Part shown: piece by piece, positions 30,954 to 39,490 of the stretch
How the letters are laid out: the number at the start of each line of letters is the position of its first letter
Numbering within the stretch: the stretch's first letter is position 1
Assembly (NCBI RefSeq): GCF_000787695.1
Contig: NZ_BBPH01000074.1
Span: forward strand, 1 to 43,225
DNA: 43,225 bases
Source: Paracoccus sp. PAMC 22219
Lineage (GTDB): Bacteria > Pseudomonadota > Alphaproteobacteria > Rhodobacterales > Rhodobacteraceae
Direction of reading: 5' to 3'
The notes under the pieces: model-generated
Told to the model about the DNA's origin: nothing
What the model saw: the letters and a program-made list of their open reading frames with translations, nothing else
Databases searched by the model: none
Position numbers and translations under genes: made by a program

Positions 30954-32622
30954 ACGCCTGATCTATCTGCCGCTCGGCGGAGCGGGCGAAATTGGTATGA
31001 ACGCCTATGTCTACGGATACGGCCTGCCCGGCAAGGAGCGGTTGATCCTGGTGGACCTGGGTGTCACCTTTGGCGACATGGAGGGCAGCCCGGGGATCGA
31101 CCTGATCATGCCCGACCTGACCTGGCTGGAAAAGAACCGCCACCGTCTGGAGGCGATCTTCGTCACCCACGGGCACGAGGACCACATCGGTGCCATCGCG
31201 CATCTGTGGAAACGGTTGGACGTGCCGATCTATGCCCGCCGCTTTACCGGGACGTTGGTGCGCCTGAAGATGGAGGAGCACGGCCTGCCGACTGAGGTGG
31301 TCAACATCACCGAGCCGCGCCCCGCCGTGACCAATATCGGCCCGTTCAGCGTGCAGTTCGTGCCGATCAGCCACTCGATCCCGGAAAGCAGCGCGCTGAT
31401 CATCGACACGCCCGCGGGCCGTGTCGTGCATACGGGCGACTTCAAGATGGACGTGACCCCGGTGGTGGGCGACGCCTTCGACCCGGTCGGCCTGTCCCAG
31501 ATCGCGGCCGAGGGCAAGGGCGTCAAGGTCCTGGCCTGTGACAGCACCAACATCTTCTCGACCCATCCCGGTCGGTCCGAGGCGGTTCTGGCGACCCCGA
31601 TCCTGGAATGGGTCATGGCGCAGCAGAACATGGTCGTGGCCACGACATTCGCCAGCAACATCGCGCGTCTGAAGACGCTGGCCGATGCGGCCCGCGCGTC
31701 GGGACGCAAGGTCTGCCTGCTGGGCCGCGCGATGCGGCGGATGGTCAGTGTAGGCTTTGATTCGGGCATCCTGAAGGATTTCCCCGACACGATCGGTCCC
31801 GAGGAAGCCGCCAAGCTGCCCCGCAACAAGGTCCTGCTGCTGGTCACCGGCAGCCAAGGCGAACGCCGTGCCGCCAGCGCGCAGCTGTCGCGCGGCCGGT
31901 ATCTGGGTCTGTCGCTGAAGGAAGGCGACAGCTTCCTGTTCAGCTCCAAGACCATTCCCGGCAACGAGAAGTCGGTCGGCCGGATCATGAACGCCTTTAG
32001 CGAGGCGGGCGTGGACGTTTGGGACGCCGATGACGGTCTGTACCACGTGTCGGGCCATGCGAACCGTCCCGACATCGAGGCGATGCACGATCTGCTGAAG
32101 CCCAAGGTCGTGATCCCGATGCATGGCGAGCACCTGCACCTGCGCGAGCACGTGATGCTGGCCCGTGCCAAGGGCATGACGGCAGAGATCGTGACCAACG
32201 GCACGATGCTGGACTTGACGGGCGATCGTCCCAAGGTTTGCGACCAGGTCGAGACGGGTCGTCTGTACTTGGACGGCAACCAGCTGATCGGCGCGATGGA
32301 CGGGGTCGTGCGCGACCGCATCCGCATGGCGCTGAACGGCCACGCGATGGTCAGCGTGATCGTGGACGAGGACGACAATGTCCTGCCCGATGCTTGGGTC
32401 GAGCTGATGGGCCTGTCCGAGCGCACTCGCTCGGGCGGCGAGTTGGCCCGTCAGATCGAGGCCGAGCTGTCCGAGTTCCTGGAGCGTGCCGATGCCCGCA
32501 CCGTGCGCGACGACGGCAAGATGGATGAGGCGATCCGCAAGATCACCCGCCAGGTCGCGATGGAGGAGATCGGCAAGAAGCCCGAGGTCACCGTCAGCAT
32601 CAGCCGCCTGATGGCCGACTGA
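30946..32622 (+). CDS. rnj: ribonuclease J
   Basis: Encodes 558 residues of the metallo-beta-lactamase/beta-CASP family. RNase J is a 5'-3' exonuclease and endonuclease that in alphaproteobacteria matures rRNA and degrades mRNA. The zinc/manganese motif HGHEDH is at 75-80, further metal ligands are in ISHSIPESS and HTGDFK, and the beta-CASP region has VTGSQGERRAA and VSGHANRPD with VIPMHGEHLHL. The C-terminal domain ends in VTVSISRLMAD. ATG 30946 has GGAGATGGG upstream and overlaps coaX by eight bases. It is probably the last gene of the nuo transcript; a large inverted repeat follows. Confidence 0.95.
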   Translation: MAERLIYLPLGGAGEIGMNAYVYGYGLPGKERLILVDLGVTFGDMEGSPGIDLIMPDLTWLEKNRHRLEAIFVTHGHEDHIGAIAHLWKRLDVPIYARRFTGTLVRLKMEEHGLPTEVVNITEPRPAVTNIGPFSVQFVPISHSIPESSALIIDTPAGRVVHTGDFKMDVTPVVGDAFDPVGLSQIAAEGKGVKVLACDSTNIFSTHPGRSEAVLATPILEWVMAQQNMVVATTFASNIARLKTLADAARASGRKVCLLGRAMRRMVSVGFDSGILKDFPDTIGPEEAAKLPRNKVLLLVTGSQGERRAASAQLSRGRYLGLSLKEGDSFLFSSKTIPGNEKSVGRIMNAFSEAGVDVWDADDGLYHVSGHANRPDIEAMHDLLKPKVVIPMHGEHLHLREHVMLARAKGMTAEIVTNGTMLDLTGDRPKVCDQVETGRLYLDGNQLIGAMDGVVRDRIRMALNGHAMVSVIVDEDDNVLPDAWVELMGLSERTRSGGELARQIEAELSEFLERADARTVRDDGKMDEAIRKITRQVAMEEIGKKPEVTVSISRLMAD

Positions 32623-32634
32623 CCACGACCCGGC

Positions 32635-32764
32635 TTGCGTCCCGCGACGGGCCGGGGGGCCAGCCCCCCGGACCCCCCGTCGTCCCAAGGGACCGCAGCG
32701 CAGGCTTGGCCATATCGCAGGGGGTCCGGGGGGTGCGAAGCCACCCGGGCACCGCGGGACGCAA
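32635..32764. repeat. 130-bp inverted-repeat element after rnj (REP-like)
   Basis: The outer arms TTGCGTCCCGCG (32635-32646) and CGCGGGACGCAA (32753-32764) are a perfect 12-bp inverted repeat. Inside, CCCCCCGGACCCCC (32664-32677) and GGGGGTCCGGGGGG (32720-32733) are a second perfect 14-bp inverted pair. The left half also folds on itself (CCGGGGGG and CCCCCCGG, 32652-32671); the right half does so less perfectly. The element thus looks like two diverged, oppositely oriented copies of a unit of about 45 bases around a 42-base centre. It lies between rnj and trmB and may act as terminator, RNA stabiliser or a mobile REP-type unit. Confidence 0.6.
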
Positions 32765-32804
32765 AGCGGCGCAGGGGGCTTGAAACCGCGGCGCGCTTGC
32801 GGCA

Positions 32805-33530
32805 ATGCCCAGCATCATGAACGACACATCCGAATCCGGCTTTGATCCGAACCCGCCCCGCCGCAACTTCTATGGTCGGCGGCACGGTAAGACCCTGCGG
32901 CAAAGCCAGAAGGGCTATCTGTCCGAGGACCTGGGCGAGTTGCGTCCCCGCGGCATCACCCTGCAGGACAATCCGGACCGCGCACAGGTCGATCCGGCGA
33001 CGATCTTCGGCAATGACCGCCCGGTCTGGCTGGAGGTCGGCTTTGGCGGCGGCGAACACATGGTCCACATGGCCGCCACCTATCCCGACATCAACATCAT
33101 CGGCTGCGAGCCGTTCATCAACGGCGTCGCGATGCTGTTGGGCAAGATCCGTGCGGCCGGCGTCACGAATGTCAGCGTCCATCCGGGCGATGCGCGCGAC
33201 CTGATGGATGTGCTGCCCGATGCCAGTATCCAGCGCGCCTTCCTGATGTATCCCGACCCCTGGCCCAAGGCCCGGCACCACCGGCGACGGTTCGTCACGC
33301 CCGAACATCTGCGGCCGTTGGCACGGGTGATGCAGCCGGGCGGGATCTTTCGCGTGGCCAGCGACATCCCCGACTATATCCGCCAGACCCGCGAGGAGGT
33401 GCCGCCCGCAGGGTTCGAGACGGTCGACGACACGAACCAGGCCTGGGACGACTGGATCAGCACCCGGTATGAGAAAAAGGCCCTGCGCGAGGGGCGCCCG
33501 CCCCATTACGTCACCTTTCGCCGCCTGTAG
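32805..33530 (+). CDS. trmB: tRNA (guanine-N7-)-methyltransferase
   Basis: Encodes 241 residues from ATG 32805; ATG 32817 (MNDTSESGF) is an alternative, and neither has a strong ribosome site. TrmB methylates G46 in the variable loop of many tRNAs using SAM. LEVGFGGGEH (76-85) is the SAM-binding motif, CEPFINGVAMLLGKI (101-115) follows, and PDPWPKARHHRRRFV (150-164) is the TrmB signature. The basic N-terminus NFYGRRHGKTLRQSQKGYL is typical of alphaproteobacterial members. It follows the inverted-repeat element and converges with glmS over a shared terminator. Confidence 0.95.
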   Translation: MPSIMNDTSESGFDPNPPRRNFYGRRHGKTLRQSQKGYLSEDLGELRPRGITLQDNPDRAQVDPATIFGNDRPVWLEVGFGGGEHMVHMAATYPDINIIGCEPFINGVAMLLGKIRAAGVTNVSVHPGDARDLMDVLPDASIQRAFLMYPDPWPKARHHRRRFVTPEHLRPLARVMQPGGIFRVASDIPDYIRQTREEVPPAGFETVDDTNQAWDDWISTRYEKKALREGRPPHYVTFRRL

Positions 33531-33533
33531 CAG

Positions 33534-33557
33534 AAGGCCCGCCGAAGCGGGCCTTTC
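33534..33557. terminator. bidirectional terminator between trmB and glmS
   Basis: AAGGCCCGC (33534-33542) pairs with GCGGGCCTT (33547-33555) around loop CGAA, followed by TTTCTTATT on the plus strand and preceded by an A-containing stretch that gives TTCT on the minus strand. It starts four bases after the trmB stop and abuts the glmS stop, so it can end both convergent transcripts. Confidence 0.85.
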
Positions 33558-35375
33558 TTATTCCACGGTGACGGATTTTGCCAGGTTCCGGGGCTGGTCG
33601 ACATCAGTGCCCTTGGCGACGGCCGTGTGGTAGGCAAGGTACTGCATCGGCACCGCATAGAGGATCGGCTGGAACACCCCGCCGCCCGTGGGCAGGGCCA
33701 GGCTTGCAGTGATGCCGTCGCCCGCAGCAGCGATCCCCGCCGCGTCCGAGATCAGCAGCACCTGGCCATGGCGCGCCATCACCTCCTGCATGTTCGAGAT
33801 GGTCTTGTCGAACAGCGCGTCATGCGGCGCCAGTACCACCACCGGCACGTCGCCGTCGATCAGCGCGATGGGGCCGTGCTTCAGCTCTCCGGACGCATAG
33901 CCCTCGGCGTGGATATAGCTCAGTTCCTTGAGCTTGAGCGCACCTTCCAGCGCGACCGGGTACAGCGCGCCGCGGCCCAGATACAGCACGTCGCGGGCCT
34001 GGGCCAGCCAGTCGGCCTGGTCGCGGCAGGCATCCGACAGGGCCAGCGCCTGCGCCAGCAGGCCCGGAATGGCGCGCAGATCGCGCAGATGGGCGTCCAG
34101 CCCCGCATCGTCGATCCGGCCGCGATCATGCGCCGCCTTGAGCGCCAGCACGGCCAGTACGGCCAACTGACAGGTGAAGGCCTTGGAGGACGCCACGCTG
34201 ACCTCGATCCCGGCCAGCGTGGGCAGGGCCATGTCGGCGTCCCGCGCGATGGCGGACGTGCCCACGTTCACCAGCCCCACGGTCCGCGCAACCTTGCCGC
34301 GGGCATAGTGCAGGGCGGCCAGCGTGTCCGCGGTTTCACCGGACTGGCTGACGGCGACGAACAGGCTGCGATCCGACAAAGGCGGCTCGCGATAGCGGAA
34401 CTCGGACGCGACATCGATGTCGCAGGGCAGGCCCGCCAGCTGTTCGAACCAGTATTTCGCGACATGGCCCGCCAGATGCGCGGTACCGCAGCCGACCAGG
34501 GTCACCCGGTCGATGGCGGCAAAATCCAGCCCGTCGGACAGCACGATCCGGTCACCCTTGATGTAATGGGTCAGCACGTCGCCGATCACCACGGGCTGTT
34601 CGGCGATCTCCTTGGCCATGAAATGGCGGTGGCCGGCGCGGTCGATCACCGTTGCGCCGACATCAATGCGGGCGGTGGGGCGGTGCGCCTGGTGGCCTTC
34701 GGCGTCCCAAATCTGCACGCCCGCGCGGGTCAGGACGGCGTGATCGCCATCCTCCAGATAGGTGATGCGGTCGGTGAAGGGCGCCAGCGCGACCGCGTCG
34801 GAACCCAGGAACATCTCTCCATCGCCATGGCCGATGGCCAGCGGGCTGCCCTTGCGGGCCGCGATCAGCAGGTCGGGTTGATCCTGGAACAGGAAGGCCA
34901 GCGCAAAGGCACCGTGCAGGCAGGCCAGCGTGGCGCGCGCGGCCTCCAGCGGCGACAGGCCCTGGTCCAGGTGATGCGCGGTCCACAGCGCCACGGTTTC
35001 CGTGTCGGTCTGCGATTCGGGCGTGATGCCCAGGTCGGCCAGTTCGGCGCGCAGTTCGCGGAAATTCTCGATGATGCCGTTATGGACGACGGCGACGGGG
35101 CCGGACTGGTGGGGATGGGCGTTGACCTCGGTCGCGGCGCCATGGGTGGCCCACCGGGTGTGGCCGATGCCCGCGTGTCCGGTCAGCGGCTGGTGGACCA
35201 GCCGGTCCGACAGGTTCACCAGCTTGCCGACCGCGCGCCTGCGGTCCAGCCGCCCCGCGCTGTCGACGGTCGCCACACCGGCGCTGTCATAGCCGCGATA
35301 TTCCAGGCGCTTGAGCGCATCGACCAACTGCGGAGAGACCTCGTGGTTGCCCAGGATTCCGATGATGCCGCACAT
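33558..35375 (-). CDS. glmS: glutamine-fructose-6-phosphate aminotransferase (isomerizing)
   Basis: Encodes 605 residues, the usual length. GlmS makes glucosamine-6-phosphate from fructose-6-phosphate and glutamine, the first step toward UDP-GlcNAc for peptidoglycan and lipopolysaccharide. Cys2 of MCGIIGILG is the Ntn glutaminase nucleophile; RLEYRGYDSAGV, GIGHTRWATHGAATEVNAHP and VVHNGIIENF are glutaminase-domain motifs. Two SIS isomerase domains follow, with VAVSQSGETADTLAAL and SYIHAEGYASGELKHGPIAL, ending PRNLAKSVTVE. Its ATG overlaps the glmU stop by one base, so the pair is coupled. No glmS-type ribozyme is possible in this arrangement. Confidence 0.97.
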   Translation of the reverse strand: MCGIIGILGNHEVSPQLVDALKRLEYRGYDSAGVATVDSAGRLDRRRAVGKLVNLSDRLVHQPLTGHAGIGHTRWATHGAATEVNAHPHQSGPVAVVHNGIIENFRELRAELADLGITPESQTDTETVALWTAHHLDQGLSPLEAARATLACLHGAFALAFLFQDQPDLLIAARKGSPLAIGHGDGEMFLGSDAVALAPFTDRITYLEDGDHAVLTRAGVQIWDAEGHQAHRPTARIDVGATVIDRAGHRHFMAKEIAEQPVVIGDVLTHYIKGDRIVLSDGLDFAAIDRVTLVGCGTAHLAGHVAKYWFEQLAGLPCDIDVASEFRYREPPLSDRSLFVAVSQSGETADTLAALHYARGKVARTVGLVNVGTSAIARDADMALPTLAGIEVSVASSKAFTCQLAVLAVLALKAAHDRGRIDDAGLDAHLRDLRAIPGLLAQALALSDACRDQADWLAQARDVLYLGRGALYPVALEGALKLKELSYIHAEGYASGELKHGPIALIDGDVPVVVLAPHDALFDKTISNMQEVMARHGQVLLISDAAGIAAAGDGITASLALPTGGGVFQPILYAVPMQYLAYHTAVAKGTDVDQPRNLAKSVTVE

Positions 35376-36718
35376 CAGCGCGCCTCCTTCTTCAGCCGCA
35401 GCGCCGCCATCAGGCGGGCCGCCAGACCCGGTTTCGTGACCTGACGCGCCCGGCCGATGGCCAGCGCGCCGTCGGGGATGTCCTCGGTGATGGTGCTGCC
35501 CGACCCGGTCATCGCATCCGCGCCGACATGGACGGGCGCCACCAGCATGGTGTCGCTGCCGATGAAGGCGCGCGGGCCGATGGTGGTGCGATGCTTGGAC
35601 ACGCCGTCATAGTTGCAGGTGATCGTCCCTGCGCCGATGTTCGTGTGCTCGCCCACATGGGCGTCGCCCAGATAGGTCAGGTGGCCGACCTTGACGCCTT
35701 CGTCCAGGACAGCGTTCTTGATCTCGACGAAGTTGCCGACATGCACATCCGCGCCCAATTCGGCGCCGGGGCGCAGGCGGGCAAAGGGTCCGACGGTCGC
35801 GCCCTCGCTGACATGACAACCCTCGAGGTGGCAGAAGGGCAGGATCTCGGCCCCCGATTCCACCGTCACGCCGGGACCGAAGACCACGTTCGGCCCGATC
35901 ACCGCATCGCGCCCGATGACCGTGTCCAACGCCAGAAAGACGCTGCCGGGATCGGTCAGGGTCACCCCGTCCTCCATCAGGCTTGCGCGGGCGCGGGCCT
36001 GAAAGGCGGCTTCGGCGGCGGCCAGTTCGGCGCGGGTGTTGATGCCAAGCGTCTCGGCCTCGTCGCAGATCACCACGTCGGCGCGGCGTCCCTCGGCACG
36101 GGCCAGGGCCACCAGGTCGGTCAGATAGTACTCGCCAGCGGCATTGTCGTTGCCCAGGCCCGCGATCAGACGGCGCAGCAGGTCGGCCTGCAGCGCCATG
36201 ACGCCGGAATTGCACAGCGCGATGTCGCGGGTCGCGGCGTCGGCGTCCTTGAACTCGACGATGCGTTCCAGCCCGCGGTCGGTCACGACCAGCCGGCCAT
36301 AGCGGCCCGGATCATCGGCCTCAAAGCCCAGCACGACCAGGTCGGCGGGGTGGGCGGCCAGTTCGTCCAGCGTATCCTGGGCGATGAAGGGGGTGTCGCC
36401 GTAAAGGATGATCACCCGACCCTCGAACCCCTCAAGGCTGGGCAGGGCCTGGCGCACGGCGTGGCCGGTGCCCAGCTGTTCGGCCTGCAGGACGGTCGCG
36501 GCCTCCGGGTCCAGCTTTGCCACCGCGCGGGCAACGGCCTCTGATCCGTGGCCGGTCACGACGACGATCTGTTCCGGCTGCAGGTTGCGCGCCGAACGCA
36601 GCGCGTGGCCGACCAGCGGCACCCCGCCAAGCCGGTGCAGGACCTTGGGCAGGTCCGACTGCATCCGGCTGCCCTGTCCTGCCGCCAGAACCACCACCGC
36701 CACTGCGCTTTCCGACAT
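35375..36718 (-). CDS. glmU: bifunctional N-acetylglucosamine-1-phosphate uridyltransferase / glucosamine-1-phosphate acetyltransferase
   Basis: Encodes 447 residues from ATG 36718 (MSESAVAVVVLAAGQGSRM); an in-frame ATG four codons upstream at 36730 is also possible. GGGG about nine bases before 36718 favours the shorter form. GlmU acetylates glucosamine-1-phosphate and then adds UMP to yield UDP-GlcNAc. AAGQGSRM near residues 12-19 and DLPKVLHRLGG belong to the pyrophosphorylase domain, and ILYGDTPF is its nucleotide site. The C-terminal half is a left-handed beta-helix of hexapeptide repeats with NFVEIKNAVLDEGVKVGHLT and GDAHVGEHTNIGAGTITCNY. Operon with glmS. Confidence 0.96.
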   Translation of the reverse strand: MSESAVAVVVLAAGQGSRMQSDLPKVLHRLGGVPLVGHALRSARNLQPEQIVVVTGHGSEAVARAVAKLDPEAATVLQAEQLGTGHAVRQALPSLEGFEGRVIILYGDTPFIAQDTLDELAAHPADLVVLGFEADDPGRYGRLVVTDRGLERIVEFKDADAATRDIALCNSGVMALQADLLRRLIAGLGNDNAAGEYYLTDLVALARAEGRRADVVICDEAETLGINTRAELAAAEAAFQARARASLMEDGVTLTDPGSVFLALDTVIGRDAVIGPNVVFGPGVTVESGAEILPFCHLEGCHVSEGATVGPFARLRPGAELGADVHVGNFVEIKNAVLDEGVKVGHLTYLGDAHVGEHTNIGAGTITCNYDGVSKHRTTIGPRAFIGSDTMLVAPVHVGADAMTGSGSTITEDIPDGALAIGRARQVTKPGLAARLMAALRLKKEAR

Positions 36719-36835
36719 GCCCGACCCCATCGCCTGTTTGCTTTTTCTATCCGGCGTTCTAATCGGGGCGGGACGCGCTGGAAAGGCCCGGCGCGGTCAC
36801 CTTTGTTTTCCAAACGTTTCCACAGGGGATGGCGC

Positions 36836-37510
36836 ATGGCGGGTACGGTGGTCTTCGATCTGGACGGAACGCTGGCGGACACGTCCGGCGATCTGGTCGC
36901 GGCGGCGAATGCGTGCTTTCGCGCACGGGGCCTGGGCGACCTGCTGGACCCGGTCGCGGATGCGCTGATCGCATTCCACGGCGGGCGGGCGATGCTGCGG
37001 GCGGGTTACGGCCGGATGTCGGGCGACACGCTGCTGCCGCCCGGCGCCGAGGATGAGGATTTCGACAGCCTGCTGGGCCACTATGGGGCGGCCATCGCGG
37101 TTTACACGCGGCTGTATCCGGGGGTGGAGACGGCGCTGGACCGGCTTGCCGCCGACGGGCACCGCCTGGCCGTGTGCACCAACAAGCCCGAAGCGCTTGC
37201 CGAGACATTGCTGCGCGAACTGGGCATCCGCGATCGTTTCGGCGCGATGATCGGTGCCGACACGCTGCCGGTGCGCAAGCCCGATCCGCGGCCCTATCAG
37301 GCCGCGGTCGAGGGCGCCGGCGGGACCGTCGCGCGGTCGTTCCTGGTGGGCGATACCGAAACGGACCGCAAGACGGCGGCGGCGGCGGGGGTGCGCGTGG
37401 CGCTGGTCAGCTTCGGCCCCGAGGGCGAGGCGATCTCTCGCCTGGCGCCCGAGGTTCTGCTGGCCCATTTCGACCAGCTGCCGGCGATTGCCCGCGACTG
37501 GCTGAGCTGA
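36836..37510 (+). CDS. gph: HAD-family phosphatase, phosphoglycolate phosphatase-like
   Basis: Encodes 224 residues. Phosphoglycolate phosphatase removes 2-phosphoglycolate formed by DNA repair or Rubisco oxygenation. The HAD nucleophile Asp8 and acid/base Asp10 are in VFDLDGTLADTSGDL; motif II is VCTNKP, and motif III/IV is RKPDPRPY with FLVGDTETDRKTAAAAGV. The helical cap lies between residues 15 and 80. ATG 36836 has AGGGGA upstream; another ATG seven bases earlier is out of frame. HAD substrate specificity cannot be read from sequence, so the name is by likeness. It is divergent from glmU and ends four bases from the convergent bfr with no terminator visible. Confidence 0.88.
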   Translation: MAGTVVFDLDGTLADTSGDLVAAANACFRARGLGDLLDPVADALIAFHGGRAMLRAGYGRMSGDTLLPPGAEDEDFDSLLGHYGAAIAVYTRLYPGVETALDRLAADGHRLAVCTNKPEALAETLLRELGIRDRFGAMIGADTLPVRKPDPRPYQAAVEGAGGTVARSFLVGDTETDRKTAAAAGVRVALVSFGPEGEAISRLAPEVLLAHFDQLPAIARDWLS

Positions 37511-37514
37511 GGGC

Positions 37515-38000
37515 CTACTCGGCCTCGTCGGCGGATTTCGCGTTCAGCTGGCCATAGTTCTGGGCGCCGATCGTTTCGAACAGGTGGATCTGCGTCTCCA
37601 GGAAGTCGATATGACCTTCCTCATCCTGGATCAGCTCCTCGAACAGCATCTTGCTGGGATAATCGCCGACGCTTTCGCAATGGTCGCGCGCCTCGATGTA
37701 CAGCGTGCGGGCGTCATGTTCCGCGGCCAGATCGCTGTCCAGCGTCTCGCGCAGGTTCTGGCCGATTCGCAGCGGGTCCAGCCGCTGCAGGTTGGGATGA
37801 CCTTCCAGAAAGATGATCCGCTGGATCAGCTTGTCGGCGTGGTTCATCTCCTCGATGGATTCGGCGCGCGACTTGGCCGCGATCTTGCCGAAGCCCCAAT
37901 CCTCCTGCAGGCGATAGTGCAGCCAGTATTGGCTGACCGCCGTCAGCTCAGAGCGCAGTGCGGCGTTGAGATACTCGATGACCTTGGCGTCGCCCTTCAT
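37515..38000 (-). CDS. bfr: bacterioferritin
   Basis: Encodes 161 residues, the canonical length, from ATG 37998-38000 ([20 protein letters not shown]). A 24-mer iron-storage shell with haem between dimers. Di-iron ferroxidase ligands are Glu18, Glu51 and His54 (SIEEMNHAD), with further ones in AAEHDA and ELIQDEEGH; Met52 is the axial haem ligand. An in-frame ATG three codons upstream at 38009 is directly against AAGG, so too close. The first 53 bases overlap the 3' end of bfd in another frame, making the two genes translationally linked. Confidence 0.96.
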   Translation of the reverse strand: MKGDAKVIEYLNAALRSELTAVSQYWLHYRLQEDWGFGKIAAKSRAESIEEMNHADKLIQRIIFLEGHPNLQRLDPLRIGQNLRETLDSDLAAEHDARTLYIEARDHCESVGDYPSKMLFEELIQDEEGHIDFLETQIHLFETIGAQNYGQLNAKSADEAE

Positions 38001-38241
38001 GGGTGGCATCCTTCTTGCTGTCTGTTCTGGCGCGCAAAATCGGCGGCGCGACGCCCAGCTTATCGCACGCGCGCATGGTGTCCAGAAACAGCGGCATGCA
38101 GCCCCCGCAATCAGCCCGCTTTCCCAACGCGTGATAGATCTTGCCCGGCGTGATGATGGTCTGGGCGTCCGCCGCCCGCATCCAGTCGATGGCGGCGCGG
38201 ATGTCGTGATCCGAGATCATGGTGCAGTGGCAGACGATCAT
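37948..38241 (-). CDS. bfd: bacterioferritin-associated ferredoxin with extended C-terminus
   Basis: Encodes 97 residues, longer than the 64 of E. coli Bfd. Bfd docks on bacterioferritin and reduces its core to release iron. The 2Fe-2S ligands are Cys4, Cys6, Cys45 and Cys48 (IVCHC and DCGGCM). The conserved domain ends near residue 70; the rest ([20 protein letters not shown] region) is basic, and its last 17 codons overlap the start of bfr out of frame. AGGAG precedes ATG 38239-38241. A perfect palindrome lies 36 bases upstream of the start and could be an iron-responsive operator. Confidence 0.92.
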   Translation of the reverse strand: MIVCHCTMISDHDIRAAIDWMRAADAQTIITPGKIYHALGKRADCGGCMPLFLDTMRACDKLGVAPPILRARTDSKKDATHEGRRQGHRVSQRRTAL

Positions 38242-38277
38242 GGCGGGCTCCTGTCGGGCGGAGACTTACCAAATCGC

Positions 38278-38296
38278 TCGGACTTGTAAAGTCCGA
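38278..38296. promoter_or_regulatory. 19-bp perfect palindrome between bfd and queA, candidate iron-responsive operator
   Basis: TCGGACTT (38278-38285) and AAGTCCGA (38289-38296) are exact reverse complements around GTA. On the minus strand it overlaps a possible bfd -35 element (TTTACA), with TAAGTC sixteen bases further on as a possible -10. This is where a repressor of bfd-bfr would act. The GACT-N5-AGTC core is loosely reminiscent of Rrf2-type (IscR/RirA) iron boxes of Rhodobacterales, a comparison from memory only. Confidence 0.5.
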
Positions 38297-38358
38297 CGTT
38301 TTCGCTTTGGCATCACGCCTGCTTGACGCGGACGCGGGCGGGCCGCAAAACCCCGGCC

Positions 38359-39405
38359 ATGAAGCTGTCCGATTTCGATTTCGACCTGCCCGCCCATCTG
38401 ATCGCCACGCGGCCCGCCAAGCCGCGCAGTTCCGCACGCCTGCTGCTGGCAGAGGGTGGCACGATCGCTGATCGCCACGTGGGCGATCTGCCGCAGATCC
38501 TGCGCCCCGGCGACCTGCTGGTTCTGAACGACACCAAGGTCATTCCCGCCCGCCTGACCGGCACCCGCGCCCGCCAGACCCCGCAGGGCGAGGCCGTGGC
38601 CCGGATCGAGATCACGCTGCTGGAGCCCGCCGCCGACGGCTGGCAGGCGCTGGCCAAGCCCCTGCGCAAGCTGCGCGTGGGCGAGGTGATCCGGTTCGGC
38701 GACGCCCTGTCCGCCACCGTGGTCGAGATGACGGCAACCGGCCTGCGGCTGGTCTTCGACGCCACGGGCGATGCCTTCGACGCGGCGCTGCAGCAGGTGG
38801 GCGCCATGCCGCTGCCGCCCTATATCGCCGCGCTGCGGGCGCCCGACGATCAGGACCGCGACGACTATCAGACGGTCTGGGCCGCGCGGCAGGGTGCCGT
38901 GGCCGCCCCCACCGCCAGCCTGCATTTCAATGCCCCCCTGCTGCAGGCGCTGTCCGCGCAGGGCGTTCAGTTCGTGCACGTGACGCTGCATGTGGGGGCG
39001 GGGACGTTCCTGCCGGTCAAGGTCGACGACGTCACCACCCACCGCATGCATGCCGAATGGGGAGAGGTCTCGCCCGAGGCCGCCGCGGCGATCAATCGCG
39101 CCAAGGCCGAAGGCCGCCGGGTGATCCCGGTCGGCACCACCGCCCTGCGCCTGATCGAATCGGCCGCCCCCCAGGCCGGACGCATCGCGCCGTTCCAGGG
39201 CACGACCGACATCTTCATCTATCCCGGCTATCAATTCCGGGTGACCGACGGGCTGATGACGAACTTTCACCTGCCCAAATCCACGCTGCTGATGCTGGTC
39301 TCGGCGCTGATGGGGCCGGAAAAGATCAGGGAAATCTATGGACATGCGGTCCAAGGGGGCTATCGTTTCTTCAGCTATGGCGACGCGTCGCTGCTGATCC
39401 CCTGA
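38359..39405 (+). CDS. queA: S-adenosylmethionine:tRNA ribosyltransferase-isomerase
   Basis: Encodes 348 residues. QueA transfers and isomerises the ribose of SAM onto preQ1 in tRNA, making epoxyqueuosine at wobble position 34. [19 protein letters not shown] and [18 protein letters not shown] are the N-terminal signatures, [20 protein letters not shown] and [18 protein letters not shown] the central ones, and [19 protein letters not shown] the C-terminal one. I chose ATG 38359 by homologue starts; the ribosome site is weak and the frame is open upstream. Divergent from bfd. Confidence 0.96.
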   Translation: MKLSDFDFDLPAHLIATRPAKPRSSARLLLAEGGTIADRHVGDLPQILRPGDLLVLNDTKVIPARLTGTRARQTPQGEAVARIEITLLEPAADGWQALAKPLRKLRVGEVIRFGDALSATVVEMTATGLRLVFDATGDAFDAALQQVGAMPLPPYIAALRAPDDQDRDDYQTVWAARQGAVAAPTASLHFNAPLLQALSAQGVQFVHVTLHVGAGTFLPVKVDDVTTHRMHAEWGEVSPEAAAAINRAKAEGRRVIPVGTTALRLIESAAPQAGRIAPFQGTTDIFIYPGYQFRVTDGLMTNFHLPKSTLLMLVSALMGPEKIREIYGHAVQGGYRFFSYGDASLLIP

Positions 39406-39490
39406 CGTCGCATTCCGGCTGGCAACGGGGCCCTGTCGGGCATAGGTCGGACATTCCGCCCCCACGCCCCTGAACAAGACGAGACCCGCG

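Noticed and set aside
30946..32622. A metallo-beta-lactamase resistance gene
   Set aside because: The HGHEDH motif is inside a beta-CASP protein of 558 residues with RNase J features, not a beta-lactamase.
35370..35380. glmS ribozyme upstream of glmS
   Set aside because: glmS begins one base inside the glmU stop codon, leaving no untranslated leader, and this ribozyme class belongs to Gram-positive bacteria.
36812..36819. AAACGTTT palindrome between glmU and gph as an operator
   Set aside because: Eight bases of palindrome are too short to distinguish from chance.
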